A stretch of DNA of 64,000 bases from positions 842,113-906,112 of the forward strand of contig NZ_LT707409.1 of the NCBI RefSeq assembly GCF_900156875.1. Reading direction: 5' to 3'. Shown in pieces: positions 17,553 through 26,764 of this stretch (its first letter is position 1; every line of letters starts with the position of its first letter). The position numbers and the translations under genes were made by a program. The notes under the pieces were generated by a model, which saw nothing but the letters and a program-made list of their open reading frames with translations, was not told the origin of the DNA and searched no databases. The DNA comes from Robertmurraya dakarensis. GTDB lineage: Bacteria; Bacillota; Bacilli; Bacillales; Cytobacillaceae.

Positions 17553-18041
17553 TCACACCGATATTTTCCCTTTATTTATCATTCTAATAGTGGCGATAAT
17601 GCCTCTGCAAATTAACATTTTTGAGATAAGGCTTATGAATGAGTGGTACCAAGTCCAGCCTTTTTTCCATGTAATAAGCTTGGTTTTCTTTGCAGCAATC
17701 GTTTCTACCAATATTTGCGGTATGACAAAAGGAAAAAGCTTCATGATAATTCCAGTTAGGCTGCTGTTGAGTGTCCATTGATTATAATAAAGTAACATTA
17801 AAGGGTAATGTATAAAATCAAAAGGGAGGTGGATTGCAGATTTCGGAAACGGCTTCTTTTTGTACTTTAAATAACCTTTTGACACTAAATATTTATCTGC
17901 GAAATAATTGCCGATGATACTCACAAGGTATACAATCACCCAATCTTTAAAAGAACGTTTTATGATTGCAAATGGCAATAAAACTAACCCAATTATAGTA
18001 GTGAAAATTAAGAAATGATATGGGAAACTTTTTACTTTCAA
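17553..18041 (-). CDS. CBO0543-type integral membrane protein
   Basis: 162 residues, TTG start behind GGAGGTG. About four or five membrane helices with the family pattern YFADKYLVSKGYLKYKKKPFP, LPFDFIHYPLMLLYYNQWT and TWKKGWTWYHSFIS. This CBO0543 family is common in Bacillaceae, often in several copies, and has no known function. Confidence 0.75.
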   Translation of the reverse strand: MKVKSFPYHFLIFTTIIGLVLLPFAIIKRSFKDWVIVYLVSIIGNYFADKYLVSKGYLKYKKKPFPKSAIHLPFDFIHYPLMLLYYNQWTLNSSLTGIIMKLFPFVIPQILVETIAAKKTKLITWKKGWTWYHSFISLISKMLICRGIIATIRMINKGKISV

Positions 18042-18133
18042 TTTTTACACCTCCATCTATATATTGTTGTATTTAAAAATTTTTATGTAATATATCTAAA
18101 ATACAACTTACAATATATAAATGATGATAAATG

Positions 18134-18170
18134 AAAAAAGCCCAGATTCCTTTAACAGAATCTCGGGCCC
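18134..18170 (-). terminator. Rho-independent terminator of the carboxypeptidase gene
   Basis: Minus-strand stem GCCCGAGATTC / GAATCTGGGC then TTTTTTCATT, seven bases after the stop codon. Confidence 0.85.
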
Positions 18171-18176
18171 ATGAAC

Positions 18177-19619
18177 TTAATAGATCGTCATCATTTTTCT
18201 GACCACCGTATCTATTTGTCTAGTATAACTTGAACCTTTGTGTTCTACCAAAATACTAAAAGCATACCATTTGCCGCTATCGCCTTGGACGTAGCCGGCA
18301 AGTGTCGAAACACCATCCAGGCTGCCTGTTTTTGCGGTGACGCGATTTTTAACACCGGGTTCAATATAGCGGTTTCGCAATGTTCCGCCTACTGAACGGT
18401 CTCTTTGGCCTCCGACAGGTAAGCTTGATAAAAATGTCCTCTGATAATAGGGCTGCTGCGGTTGTTTGACAAGTAGTAACGTTTGTTGAACAGCGTTCAC
18501 TCTATTCTCGTGAGAAATACCTGAACCATCTTCAAATTTCCATTGATTCATGTCTAATCCAATTGATTTCCCATATTCTCTTAGTACCTTTAGGCCATGT
18601 TCCCAATCTCCAACATTATGTACTTTCTTGCCCATCGTTTTTACCAAAATATCGGCAATTCCATTATTGCTTAACTTCATAAAAACAGGCATGATTTGCT
18701 TTAATGGCTGGGAACGTTTTGTACCTAATGAAACAGCCTGGCTTGGCACCGTTGCATAATCTACCTTCGAATCAGGACCAAATTTTATCCCTTGAGCAGT
18801 AAGAGTATTCTTAAAAGAATGGATCGTACTTAATGTAGGGTTAAACATCGTTACCCATTCTTTTTTCGAGCTTCCTTGCGGCAAGTTCCCAGAAATGATG
18901 ATTTGATTGGTACGATATTTTCTTTCAATCTTTAAAGTGTTCTTGCTTCCACGGCTGACAGTTTTAGCCTGATTAATCAATCTTAATCCACTTGCGTTTG
19001 GCTGCACCGAAATGCTTGGAGCAGAACCAACCCTTGCTGGGGCAGCGTTCACAATCACTGTACTCACATCGAAGTCATTGTCAGGTGAGGTCGTTAGTGC
19101 TGAAATGGGAGCACCGTAATAATACGTTTCATCTTCTGGCCAAATACCAGGCGATAGGCGGGCACCTGTGAACCAAGTGTCATCACCATATATATTCCCG
19201 TTGATTTGCACAATTCCTTTTTTCTTCAATGTATTACTAAAGGTAACAAAATCTTTCACCTGCAGTGTAGGATCACCCTCGCCACGAAGGTAGATATTTC
19301 CGTGAAGAACTCCGTTTTGAATGGTTCCATCCATTAACATTTGCGTGGAGAAAAAGTAATCTTCCCCTAACACCTCTAAAGCGGCAGCAGCTGTTAATAG
19401 TTTCAAAGTAGAAGCTGGTTTGATTCCATTGTTCCCATAGTACTCATAGACAAGTTCTCCCGTATTCAAATCACGAACGGCGATGGAGAAATCCGTCCCA
19501 TGAACCTGCTGGTTAACCGTTTTGGTTAATTCACTATTCGCCTCTGTTTGGATGCTGAAAAAAGTAGACGCAAGTGCCAATAAAAAGAATAATATGTATA
19601 CCTTGCTTTGATTTTTCAA
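18177..19619 (-). CDS. D-alanyl-D-alanine carboxypeptidase/endopeptidase, S13 (PBP4) family
   Basis: Secreted penicillin-binding protein that trims peptidoglycan cross-links. 480 residues with signal peptide (cleavage near EANS). Active-site boxes in order: SxxK in KPASTLKLL, SxN in LSNNGIAD, KTG in TAKTGSLDGVS. The large inserted domain between SxxK and SxN (about 95-300) is characteristic of S13/DacC enzymes. B. subtilis DacC is a stationary-phase member of this type; orthology is likely but not proven. Upstream gap contains a degenerate copy of the intergenic repeat. Confidence 0.9.
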   Translation of the reverse strand: MKNQSKVYILFFLLALASTFFSIQTEANSELTKTVNQQVHGTDFSIAVRDLNTGELVYEYYGNNGIKPASTLKLLTAAAALEVLGEDYFFSTQMLMDGTIQNGVLHGNIYLRGEGDPTLQVKDFVTFSNTLKKKGIVQINGNIYGDDTWFTGARLSPGIWPEDETYYYGAPISALTTSPDNDFDVSTVIVNAAPARVGSAPSISVQPNASGLRLINQAKTVSRGSKNTLKIERKYRTNQIIISGNLPQGSSKKEWVTMFNPTLSTIHSFKNTLTAQGIKFGPDSKVDYATVPSQAVSLGTKRSQPLKQIMPVFMKLSNNGIADILVKTMGKKVHNVGDWEHGLKVLREYGKSIGLDMNQWKFEDGSGISHENRVNAVQQTLLLVKQPQQPYYQRTFLSSLPVGGQRDRSVGGTLRNRYIEPGVKNRVTAKTGSLDGVSTLAGYVQGDSGKWYAFSILVEHKGSSYTRQIDTVVRKMMTIY

Positions 19620-19699
19620 TTCGTTTCCACCTCCTTTAATCTACTAAACTTTACCATAATAATCTATGATTCTACAATATTCTACTTATTAGATAAAAA

Positions 19700-19757
19700 A
19701 TTAGCAGGGAAAATTTCGCTTCAGTCAGCATATTTATTTTCGCTGCGGATAAAGGAA
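19700..19757. repeat. Degenerate copy of the AGCGGAGAAATTCCCTTTAT intergenic repeat
   Basis: Contains GCAGGGAAAATTTCGCTT and GCGGATAAAGGAAATTAATTTTT, close to words in the elements at 12.5 and 44.2 kb. Divergent spacer between dac and aspA. Confidence 0.4.
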
Positions 19758-19862
19758 ATTAATTTTTCACAATAATTCCGTTTGCATGAAATCCGCCTGT
19801 TATTATGTTAATGTAAGGGCATACAATAGTTAAAATACTTTTATAGAAAAGGAAGCGAGCTT

Positions 19863-21287
19863 ATGTCTAACTTAAAAGTGAGAGTGGAACATGATTTCTT
19901 AGGATCCAAGGAAGTACTTGCGGATGCTTATTATGGGGTGCAAACTCTTCGGGCTGTTGAGAACTTTCCGATTACAGGATATCGTATCCATGATGAACTA
20001 ATTAAGGCATTTGCTATGGTAAAAAAGGCTGCTGCTCTTGCAAACATGGACGTAAAGCGGCTTTATCCTGGGATTGGAGAAGCAATCGTACAAGCGGCAC
20101 AGGAAATCATTGATGGGAGATGGCATGATCAATTTATCGTTGATCCCATTCAAGGAGGAGCAGGGACTTCGATTAATATGAATGCGAATGAAGTCATTGC
20201 CAATCGTGCCCTTGAAATTTTGGGCAAAGAAAAAGGGCAGTACGGTGAACTTAGTCCGAATAGTCATGTCAATATGTCACAATCGACAAACGATGCGTTC
20301 CCAACGGCTATCCACATTGCTACCCTTAACCTGTTAGAAAAATTATTAGATACCATGAGAACGATGCAAAATGAGTTCAAGAAAAAAGCAGCAGAATTTG
20401 ATCATATTATCAAAATGGGGCGGACTCATCTTCAAGATGCTGTACCGATCCGCCTTGGCCAAGAATTTGAAGCATATAGCAGGGTCATTGAAAGAGATAT
20501 CAAGCGAATTCAGCAGTCACGCCAGCATTTATATGAAGTGAATATGGGGGCAACCGCTGTAGGGACCGGATTGAATGCCAACCCTAAGTATATTAAATTG
20601 GTGGTGCAATATCTTGCAGACATCAGTAAATTACCGATTGTGGGAGCAGAACATCTAGTCGATGCAACGCAAAACACGGACACTTATACGGAAGTCTCGG
20701 CAGCATTGAAAATATGTGCCATCAATATGTCTAAAATTGCTAATGACTTGCGGCTGATGGCATCTGGTCCGCGTGCAGGTTTGGGGGAGATCACCTTGCC
20801 AGCCCGCCAGCCAGGCTCTTCGATCATGCCAGGGAAAGTCAATCCCGTCATGGCAGAAGTCGTCAATCAAGCCGCTTTTCAAGTAATTGGCAATGATCAC
20901 ACGATTTCGCTGGCATCAGAAGCGGGCCAGCTTGAATTGAATGTCATGGAACCGGTTCTTGTTTTCAATTTACTGCAATCAATTAGTATACTGAACAATA
21001 CTTTCGCTACTTTCACCAAAAATTGCTTAGTGAATATTGAAGCGAATGAAGAGAGAATGAAGGAATATGTTGAAAAAAGCGTAGGAATCATTACCGCTGT
21101 TAATCCGCATCTCGGTTATGAAGTCGTTTCCCGTATTGCCCGGGAAGCATATTTGACAGGTAAATCAGTTCGTGAACTATGCTTGAAATATGATGTACTA
21201 TCAGAAGAAGAATTAGATAAAATCCTTGATCCTTTCGAAATGACCAAGCCTGGAATAGCCGCAGAGGAACTTCTTTACGATAATTAA
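19863..21287 (+). CDS. aspA: Aspartate ammonia-lyase
   Basis: Deaminates aspartate to fumarate and ammonia. 474 residues, the standard length. Fumarase/aspartase signature GSSIMPGKVNPVM near residue 320, catalytic-loop region intact; the substrate-binding HLQDAVPIRLGQEF and the N-terminal TSINMNANEVIANRAL and SQSTNDAFPTAIH are typical. ATG has GGAAGCGAG upstream. In B. subtilis aspA follows ansA and the repressor gene ansR; neither is here, so regulation probably differs. Confidence 0.96.
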   Translation: MSNLKVRVEHDFLGSKEVLADAYYGVQTLRAVENFPITGYRIHDELIKAFAMVKKAAALANMDVKRLYPGIGEAIVQAAQEIIDGRWHDQFIVDPIQGGAGTSINMNANEVIANRALEILGKEKGQYGELSPNSHVNMSQSTNDAFPTAIHIATLNLLEKLLDTMRTMQNEFKKKAAEFDHIIKMGRTHLQDAVPIRLGQEFEAYSRVIERDIKRIQQSRQHLYEVNMGATAVGTGLNANPKYIKLVVQYLADISKLPIVGAEHLVDATQNTDTYTEVSAALKICAINMSKIANDLRLMASGPRAGLGEITLPARQPGSSIMPGKVNPVMAEVVNQAAFQVIGNDHTISLASEAGQLELNVMEPVLVFNLLQSISILNNTFATFTKNCLVNIEANEERMKEYVEKSVGIITAVNPHLGYEVVSRIAREAYLTGKSVRELCLKYDVLSEEELDKILDPFEMTKPGIAAEELLYDN

Positions 21288-21300
21288 TTTATTAATCCTA

Positions 21301-21344
21301 TACAGGAGGCGGTTCTGCTGTTAACAGTGGAACTGGCTCCTGTA
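21301..21344 (+). terminator. Long inverted repeat after aspA
   Basis: About 20-base arms TACAGGAGGCGGTTCTGCTG / CAGTGGAACTGGCTCCTGTA with a TTAA loop and a weak T/A tail. Likely terminator or 3' stabiliser of the aspA transcript. Confidence 0.55.
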
Positions 21345-21369
21345 TTATATTTAAATAGGAAGGGGGTTG

Positions 21370-22041
21370 ATGATCTTGATAGGAACAGTGCATATTCTAA
21401 ATGGGCAGGAAATGTACCGTTTTTTTAAGAAAAAACAATTCCTTGAAGAGGAGATCTTAATACCCTTTAACGAAGCGATGTGTTTTGGGGAGACATGCAA
21501 TGACCTTTTTTCGCAGGAATTCATAAACATGCGAGCGAAAGTTCATCAAGTGTCTATACAACAATACTCTGAAATCACTCTTGACCCGTTAAGGCCTTTT
21601 TTTAAGGGGAATTTTGATAAAATAAATCTATGGTTCGACACTGATATGTTTTGCCAAATAAATCTCCTAACCCTTCTTGCTTGGTTGGATTTTACACACT
21701 ATGGAGGAGCAGCTCACCTTCATCTAGTAGATGACCATTTTGAACTTGTTCATCATTTTGAAATAGAGGTAAGAGGATATTATTCTCTTTATAAACAAGT
21801 GTTGATTGCTAAAGAAATGCCTAAACATATTGAACCAGCTCCTATAAAAAAGGGGGTAGCACTGTATTTGAATTATCTTCATAAAGACAGTTACCTTATG
21901 AAATTTATTAGTGAGCACCAACATGTACAGGAAAAAGAACTGGTCAATTTACTGCTCCATCAATTCAGGGAATACGGATTAGGAGATCAACAATATTCAA
22001 AAATTATTGAATCTTACCGCAAAGGTGAAAGTCTTTATTAG
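21370..22041 (+). CDS. Hypothetical protein, DUF1835-like
   Basis: 223 residues from ATG 21370 behind AGGAAGGGGG. The segments GTVHILNGQEMYRFF, IPFNEAMCFGETCNDLFS and INLWFDTDMFCQINLLTLLAWL follow the plan of DUF1835-type proteins (N-terminal beta strand, conserved Glu/Asp pair, WxxxDxxxQxxLL). Soluble, function unknown. The match is from memory of the pattern and is moderate. Confidence 0.6.
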   Translation: MILIGTVHILNGQEMYRFFKKKQFLEEEILIPFNEAMCFGETCNDLFSQEFINMRAKVHQVSIQQYSEITLDPLRPFFKGNFDKINLWFDTDMFCQINLLTLLAWLDFTHYGGAAHLHLVDDHFELVHHFEIEVRGYYSLYKQVLIAKEMPKHIEPAPIKKGVALYLNYLHKDSYLMKFISEHQHVQEKELVNLLLHQFREYGLGDQQYSKIIESYRKGESLY

Positions 22042-22097
22042 CTCTGCCGCAGGTAATTTGAACTAAGATGATAGAATAGAAGGATGAGAAATAATTA

Positions 22098-22598
22098 ATG
22101 ATGAAGATGAGGGATGAAACTGTGCTGATTCGTGAAATTGAAGAAAAAGACAATCAAACTATAGAGGAAATTATAAAAACATCATTGGAATCTTTTAACT
22201 TAAATATTCCAGGAACCGCTTATTTCGACCCGCAGCTGAGCAGTCTAGCACAATTTTACAAGGAACAATATAATGCAAAATACTGGGTTGCCGTGAATGA
22301 TCAGGATGAAGTGGTAGGCGGTGTAGGGATTGCACCATTTGGACAGAAGAGGGGGATTTGCGAACTGCAAAAGCTCTACATAACCCCAGAAGCTCAAGGG
22401 ACCGGTTTGTCGAAGCAACTAATGAACGCAGCGCTCGACTTCGCGAAGAAACATTATACACACTGTTATTTAGAGACGTTGAAGAAACTCGAAGTTGCGA
22501 ATCTCCTTTATACCAAATTAGGTTTCAAGCAGCTTGAAAGACCACTAGATGGTTCTGAGCATGGTGCGATGGATGCTTGGTATATAAAAGAATTATAG
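22098..22598 (+). CDS. GNAT-family N-acetyltransferase
   Basis: 166 residues. Acetyl-CoA binding motif A is LQKLYITPEAQGTGLSKQLMNAAL (V/I-x-P-x-x-Q/R-G-x-G), with the following beta-bulge strand and C-terminal LYTKLGFKQLERPL. Substrate not inferable. Start codon choice among ATG 22098 and 22101 is open. The 52-bp repeat array begins 38 bp after its stop codon. Confidence 0.85.
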   Translation: MMKMRDETVLIREIEEKDNQTIEEIIKTSLESFNLNIPGTAYFDPQLSSLAQFYKEQYNAKYWVAVNDQDEVVGGVGIAPFGQKRGICELQKLYITPEAQGTGLSKQLMNAALDFAKKHYTHCYLETLKKLEVANLLYTKLGFKQLERPLDGSEHGAMDAWYIKEL

Positions 22599-22635
22599 TA
22601 AAGTTCATTTGGGGATCCGGTCCTATGTTAAAGGG

Positions 22636-23156
22636 GATGAGAACCGAAACAATCGCAAGAAGCGAAGGAACTGGTCTTCATCAAGAGGATGAGAACCGAA
22701 ACAACCGCAACAAGCGAAGGAATCGGTCTTCATCAAGGGGATGAGAACCGAAATAACCGCAGCTGGAGAAGGAACCGGTCTTCATAAAGAGGTTGAGAAC
22801 CGAAACAATCGCGACAAGCGGAGGAACCGGTCTTCATCAAGAGGATGAGAACCGAAACAACCGCAGCTGGAGAAGGAACCGGTCTTCATAAAGAGGATGA
22901 GAACCGAAACAATTGCAACACGAAAAGAAAACGGTCTTCATCAAGGAGATGAGAACCGAAACAACCGCAACAAGCGGAGGAACCGGTCTTCATCAAGGGA
23001 ATGAGAACCGAAACAACAGCACCAAGAAAAGGAACCGGTCTTCATCAAGGAGATGAGAACCGAAACAACAACAGCAAGAGATAGAACCGGTCATCATCAA
23101 GAGGATGAGAACCGAAACAACAGCACCAAGAAAAGCTACCGGTCTTCATAAAAAAC
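22636..23156. repeat. Tandem array of ten 52-bp hairpin repeats (reverse orientation)
   Basis: Unit starts at GATGAGAACC every 52 bases: 22636, 22688, 22740, 22792 (GTTGAG variant), 22844, 22896, 22948, 23000, 23052, 23104. Each unit is GATGAGAACCG, about 27 moderately conserved bases, then CCGGTCTTCATC and a five-base AAGRG joint. GGTCTTCATC and the next GATGAGAACC pair across the joint as a 10-bp hairpin. The reverse complement matches the large array at 50-55.6 kb. Not coding, flanked by plus-strand genes on both sides. Confidence 0.95.
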
Positions 23157-23198
23157 TGGGGACCAGCACCATTATTTTTATAAAAGGAAGATTGATAT

Positions 23199-23639
23199 AT
23201 GAGTAAGGTTCAACAATTTTGGAATCATTTCTGCGCAGAAAATCAACTAGAAGGTGAAGAATACAAAGATGCTTTTCAATTTGGAGCTTCTCCTGATTGG
23301 TTAGCAGAGTTAGTGGTTGAAGGCAAGAAGACTGCAACCACTTCTGGCTTTGTGTTTTACGAGTTAGAAAAAGAAGCGATCCCCCAAGCTGGTGAATATT
23401 ATATTGTGCTAGATAGTCAGGACGAGCCAGTCGCTGTCATTCAAATTCAATCCGTTGAAGTAGTGCCGATGAATGAGGTTACAGAGGCATTTGCGTTAGC
23501 AGAAGGGGCAGGAGATTACCAGTTTTGGTGGAATGCACACGAAAAGTTCTTTACCGAAGCATTAAAAGAATACGATATGGAATTTTCACCAAATATGTTA
23601 GTAGTATGTGAACGGTTCAAAAAAATATATCCAAAATAA
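23199..23639 (+). CDS. ASCH domain protein
   Basis: 146 residues, full-length ASCH (ASC-1 homology) beta-barrel fold. The conserved G-x-K-T-x-T box is VVEGKKTATTSGFVFYE, followed by GEYYIVLDSQDEPVAVIQIQSVEVVPMNEV, and the C-terminal WWNAHEKFF. ASCH proteins bind RNA or modified nucleosides; some YqfB-type members hydrolyse N4-acetylcytidine. The specific role here is unknown. ATG preceded by AAAGGAAG. Confidence 0.88.
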   Translation: MSKVQQFWNHFCAENQLEGEEYKDAFQFGASPDWLAELVVEGKKTATTSGFVFYELEKEAIPQAGEYYIVLDSQDEPVAVIQIQSVEVVPMNEVTEAFALAEGAGDYQFWWNAHEKFFTEALKEYDMEFSPNMLVVCERFKKIYPK

Positions 23640-23705
23640 GTAGTTACATATATAAATGGGCAGCGTTTCTTTTAGACCAAGCTGCCATAGGGGCGGGTGT
23701 TAAAG

Positions 23706-23867
23706 ATGAAAAGATATATAATGGCCTCCTTTGCTTACTTAACAACAGGAACAGGTATTTATCATACTTTTTTCAGTGGTTCCAAATTTTATGAATTCCT
23801 TATTTTAACGATTGGGTTAGCAGGTGTTCTGTATGACTTCTTTTATAAAAAGATCCACACAGGCTGA
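23706..23867 (+). CDS. Small two-helix membrane protein (53 aa)
   Basis: ATG with GGGCGGGTG upstream; 53 residues, MKRYIMASFAYLTTGTGIYH then a second hydrophobic stretch FLILTIGLAGVLYDFFY and a basic end. The pattern of two short helices is common among uncharacterised Bacillus proteins. No family recognised. Confidence 0.55.
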   Translation: MKRYIMASFAYLTTGTGIYHTFFSGSKFYEFLILTIGLAGVLYDFFYKKIHTG

Positions 23868-24034
23868 GTTTACTTTTTCTCACCAGACGGTTAAGATCAT
23901 CAGCCACTTCATAACACATTGGTGGACAGACACTTAGTTGCTTTTAGTAAATAAAGAATTAAGTCCAAGTATCAAATTTGTATTGATTACTGAATCCTAC
24001 ATGCCTTAAGATATTGAAAAGAAGGGGTGTAAAC

Positions 24035-24670
24035 ATGTTTGGAATTATGAACTTTGAAGTTTTTTTAGTAACAGCGATCTTGCTTAATTTAACTCCTGGC
24101 ACAGATACGATGTACATTGTGAGCAGAAGTATTTCTCAAGGAAGGTCGGCAGGAATTTATTCGGCTCTTGGCATTTCTGCTGGAATCGTGGTTCATACAT
24201 TTTTAGCGGCTTTTGGACTATCCGTCATTTTAATGAAATCCGATTTTCTATTTAATTTAATCAAACTTGCAGGAGCGTTCTATCTAGCCTATTTAGGCAT
24301 AAAGATGATTTTGGCAAAAAATAAGACTAAACAAGAACAATCTATGCCAAATACAAGCAATAAAAAGATTTTCCTCCAAGGGATGATCACGAATGTAACC
24401 AATCCGAAAGTGGCGTTATTTTTCTTAGCTTTTCTACCGCAATTTATTCATACGAATTCAGGTGTTTCAACACCAGCGCCATTTATTATTCTAGGGCTTA
24501 CCTTTACCCTGACAGGGGGGATTTGGTGTTTAATTACTGTTTATTTTTCTTCTATGGCAACCAGCAAATTAAGAGGCAACACGAAAGTCTCTACTGTTCT
24601 AAATAAGTTAACGGGAATTGTTTTTATCGCAATGGGGATTAAACTACTACAAACAAAAGCAGCATCTTAA
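24035..24670 (+). CDS. LysE/RhtB-family amino-acid exporter
   Basis: Six-helix inner-membrane exporter, 211 residues from ATG 24035 (AAGGGGTG upstream). Family motif LNLTPGTDTMYIVSRSISQGRSAGIYSALGISAGI spans the end of helix 1 and helix 2, and ITNVTNPKVALFFLAFLPQFI is the second conserved box. RhtB-type proteins export homoserine, threonine, leucine or similar. Substrate unknown. Monocistronic. Confidence 0.92.
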   Translation: MFGIMNFEVFLVTAILLNLTPGTDTMYIVSRSISQGRSAGIYSALGISAGIVVHTFLAAFGLSVILMKSDFLFNLIKLAGAFYLAYLGIKMILAKNKTKQEQSMPNTSNKKIFLQGMITNVTNPKVALFFLAFLPQFIHTNSGVSTPAPFIILGLTFTLTGGIWCLITVYFSSMATSKLRGNTKVSTVLNKLTGIVFIAMGIKLLQTKAAS

Positions 24671-24677
24671 GAAGAGG

Positions 24678-24709
24678 AGAGCATTGGCATACAATGCTCT
24701 TTGATTTTT
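24678..24709 (+). terminator. Terminator after the LysE-family gene
   Basis: Stem AGAGCATTG / CAATGCTCT, five-base loop, then TTGATTTTTA. Confidence 0.8.
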
Positions 24710-24749
24710 ATAGTGTTGGATATTCAATGCTCGTCAAATGATAAATAAT

Positions 24750-25646
24750 CTATTCTAATCTAAAATTTAACATACTTCTTCCTTGTATCTTACCTCCTTC
24801 AAGCCATAAAAACTCAAGGGCATACTGAGAACCAATCATTTCTTCATCTACTATCAATTCTAAAGGTGTGTTGAAGATGTCAATCTTTTCCCTTTTTATC
24901 TCTCTCATTTCATTCTCTGTATCTATGAGAATAAAGTTTATTACACTAGGCTGGGGATTCACCGTAAGCCAATCAATTTGCAGTTTATCGCCTTTTTCAA
25001 CATTTCCTGAATGAATATCAGGGTAATGATAGTTGTTATGGTCATCACAAGTATTCCAGCATACTTCCTCATAACTATGATCAAACACAATGCCATCGGA
25101 CCCTGCTGCGTTAACTTTTTTAAAAGAAGGCATGTCCATACTAAAGAACTCTGGCAGCTTTCCATCTTCTATTTCCTTTTTAGGTTCAATAACAATATTT
25201 CCAACATATTGGGCCTTGCCTGCTGAGTTAGTAAATTCTACTTCCAAGATATAATTCCCGGTGTCAGCAGGAAATCGAAATTCACCAGAGTCGCTCATTT
25301 CAAGCTGAATTCGTTTGTCATCCTTTAAGAGGGCAGCTGTAATCGTTGCATCAGTCCAAATATCGCCGCCATTTTCTTCGTTCTCTTCAATGCTCAAAAA
25401 TCCTTTTTGACCTGAAAAAACGATAATTTCATCTAGTGAAGAAGCATATTCTGCTATATTTTCTATGCTTTGCTGTGCATCTTCACTCGCCGTTTTCCAA
25501 CTGATATTCGCCTCAGCTAATTGAACAGTGTAATGGTCAAAATTCAAATGAGCAGTAGGAACGCCCACATCATAATCTTCAGCAAAACAGCCTGTTACTA
25601 GAAAGAAAATAAGTATTCCTATACATAATTTTAAAAAAACCCTCAT
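24750..25646 (-). CDS. Putative lipoprotein of unknown function
   Basis: About 298 residues from the second of two adjacent ATGs (25646), spaced correctly from GAGGTG. Signal peptide FLKLCIGILIFFLVTGC with lipobox VTGC. Mature part: a region like a bacterial Ig/PKD-type sheet (TITAALLKDDKRIQLEMSDSGEFRFPADTGNYILEVEF), acidic linker, then EVCWNTCDDHNNYHYP, a Cys/His-containing segment. No family recognised. Surface-exposed lipoprotein. Confidence 0.65.
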   Translation of the reverse strand: MRVFLKLCIGILIFFLVTGCFAEDYDVGVPTAHLNFDHYTVQLAEANISWKTASEDAQQSIENIAEYASSLDEIIVFSGQKGFLSIEENEENGGDIWTDATITAALLKDDKRIQLEMSDSGEFRFPADTGNYILEVEFTNSAGKAQYVGNIVIEPKKEIEDGKLPEFFSMDMPSFKKVNAAGSDGIVFDHSYEEVCWNTCDDHNNYHYPDIHSGNVEKGDKLQIDWLTVNPQPSVINFILIDTENEMREIKREKIDIFNTPLELIVDEEMIGSQYALEFLWLEGGKIQGRSMLNFRLE

Positions 25647-25821
25647 CATACACCTCAATTCGAATCACTTCGTCTTTTAGTTAAATTTAACATAAAAAAC
25701 CATTCGTTGTGATACGTAATAGTGAATAAAAAGATTACCGCTGCCCAAAGAGACAGAAGAGGCCACATTTTGGATTTAATTAATGTTAAAATTTAGATAA
25801 CAATTTATAGCTGGGGGAGTG

Positions 25822-25974
25822 ATGTTCGTGCTGAGGTTTGTTGATGACTTGGCAGGAGCTATATTTGATGTATTTAAATTTATTATTAGGTCACTAAGTT
25901 ATTTACTAGCGGGAATGATCATCGTTGCCATTCCAATGTATCTGATTGTTTGGTTAGTGGGTGTGTTACCGTAA
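25822..25974 (+). CDS. Small membrane protein (50 aa)
   Basis: ATG behind GGGGGAGTG. 50 residues, MFVLRFVDDLAGAIFDVFKF then a hydrophobic helix AGMIIVAIPMYLIVWLVGVL. It sits 46 bp upstream of another small membrane gene on the same strand, so the two are probably one transcript. Not recognised. Confidence 0.6.
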   Translation: MFVLRFVDDLAGAIFDVFKFIIRSLSYLLAGMIIVAIPMYLIVWLVGVLP

Positions 25975-26020
25975 TGATTTTGAGTAAACAGTGCATACCT
26001 TTCAGAAGGAGGCGAGTTTA

Positions 26021-26347
26021 ATGAAGAAGTTTTTATGGATGATGTATGCGGTCTTGCGAGGGATATTCCAAATCCTGTATGTAATCTTATGGATCTCTGC
26101 ATCAATCGAATTTTTAAAAGAGGGAGATTATGGTGGATTTTTCATATGGCTAGCCTTTGGTGGGTTCTTTTTCTGGGTTGTCTTTTATCTGTTCTTGAAA
26201 AGTAGAAGAAGAAGAAAAAGAGCTTCCCATTATTCTAAAAGTGATTCTGTAGATGGCGATTTCTTCGGTTCATTTTGGGATTCCAGTGGCAGTGCATCCT
26301 CTGATAGCGGGGGAGGAGACGGTGGTGGAGGTGGAGGCGGAGATTAA
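26021..26347 (+). CDS. Small membrane protein with Ser/Gly-rich tail
   Basis: 108 residues from ATG 26021 behind AGAAGGAGGCGAG. Two membrane helices (about 4-25 and 36-60), a basic patch KSRRRRKRA, then a low-complexity tail ending in GGGDGGGGGGGD. The Gly tail resembles those of some TPM-domain and membrane scaffold proteins but the catalytic parts are absent. Partner of the preceding 50-residue gene; terminator follows. Confidence 0.65.
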   Translation: MKKFLWMMYAVLRGIFQILYVILWISASIEFLKEGDYGGFFIWLAFGGFFFWVVFYLFLKSRRRRKRASHYSKSDSVDGDFFGSFWDSSGSASSDSGGGDGGGGGGGD

Positions 26348-26360
26348 TAGAAGTTAAACA

Positions 26361-26389
26361 AAAATCTTCCAAGACGGAAGATTTTTTTT
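26361..26389 (+). terminator. Rho-independent terminator
   Basis: Stem AATCTTCC / GGAAGATT with AAGAC loop and run of T; 14 bases after the Gly-tail protein. Confidence 0.85.
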
Positions 26390-26647
26390 AGTTGGGATAC
26401 CACCGCTGGGGAAACAGCCTCTTACAACTGCATCTGTATTGCAGCTGTTCCTGATAGATTCTGTGACAAGGTCGTATAACTACCCGAAATTCTCACAAAA
26501 GAATACTTTTTTCTAAAAAAGCACAAAAACCATGTCAGGAAATCTAACATGTTAATTGTGGGGGAAAGATGGCAACATTATACTTTAAATAAATAAAGCT
26601 TAACCTCCAATTCAATAAAGGTTTCCAAAAGAAATATCGGTGGAAAC

Positions 26648-26764
26648 AAAAAGGCTGTCTAGGGTTCCGTTAATGATGGATCATTTTTCTCATTAAGACT
26701 GGTCCGAGAGATGGCGTACAGACTTCTTTTGTCTGTAACACGGAAGGATAAAAGCCTGGGAGAT
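26648..26764 (+). promoter_or_regulatory. ykkC-class riboswitch, guanidine-I type
   Basis: Contains in order the three conserved ykkC/yxkD blocks: CTAGGGTTCCG (26659-26669), ACTGGTCCGAGAG (26698-26710) and ACACGGAAGGATAAAAGCC (26738-26756) ending in TGGGAGA. A variable hairpin (ACAGACTTCTTTTGTCTGT) lies between the last two. Subtype 1 of this class binds guanidine and turns genes on; subtype 2 variants bind ppGpp, PRPP or nucleotides and differ at a few core bases that I cannot verify without alignment. The 3' end of the aptamer forms the left arm of a terminator, the usual on-switch layout. It controls the ABC importer starting at 26835. Confidence 0.88.
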
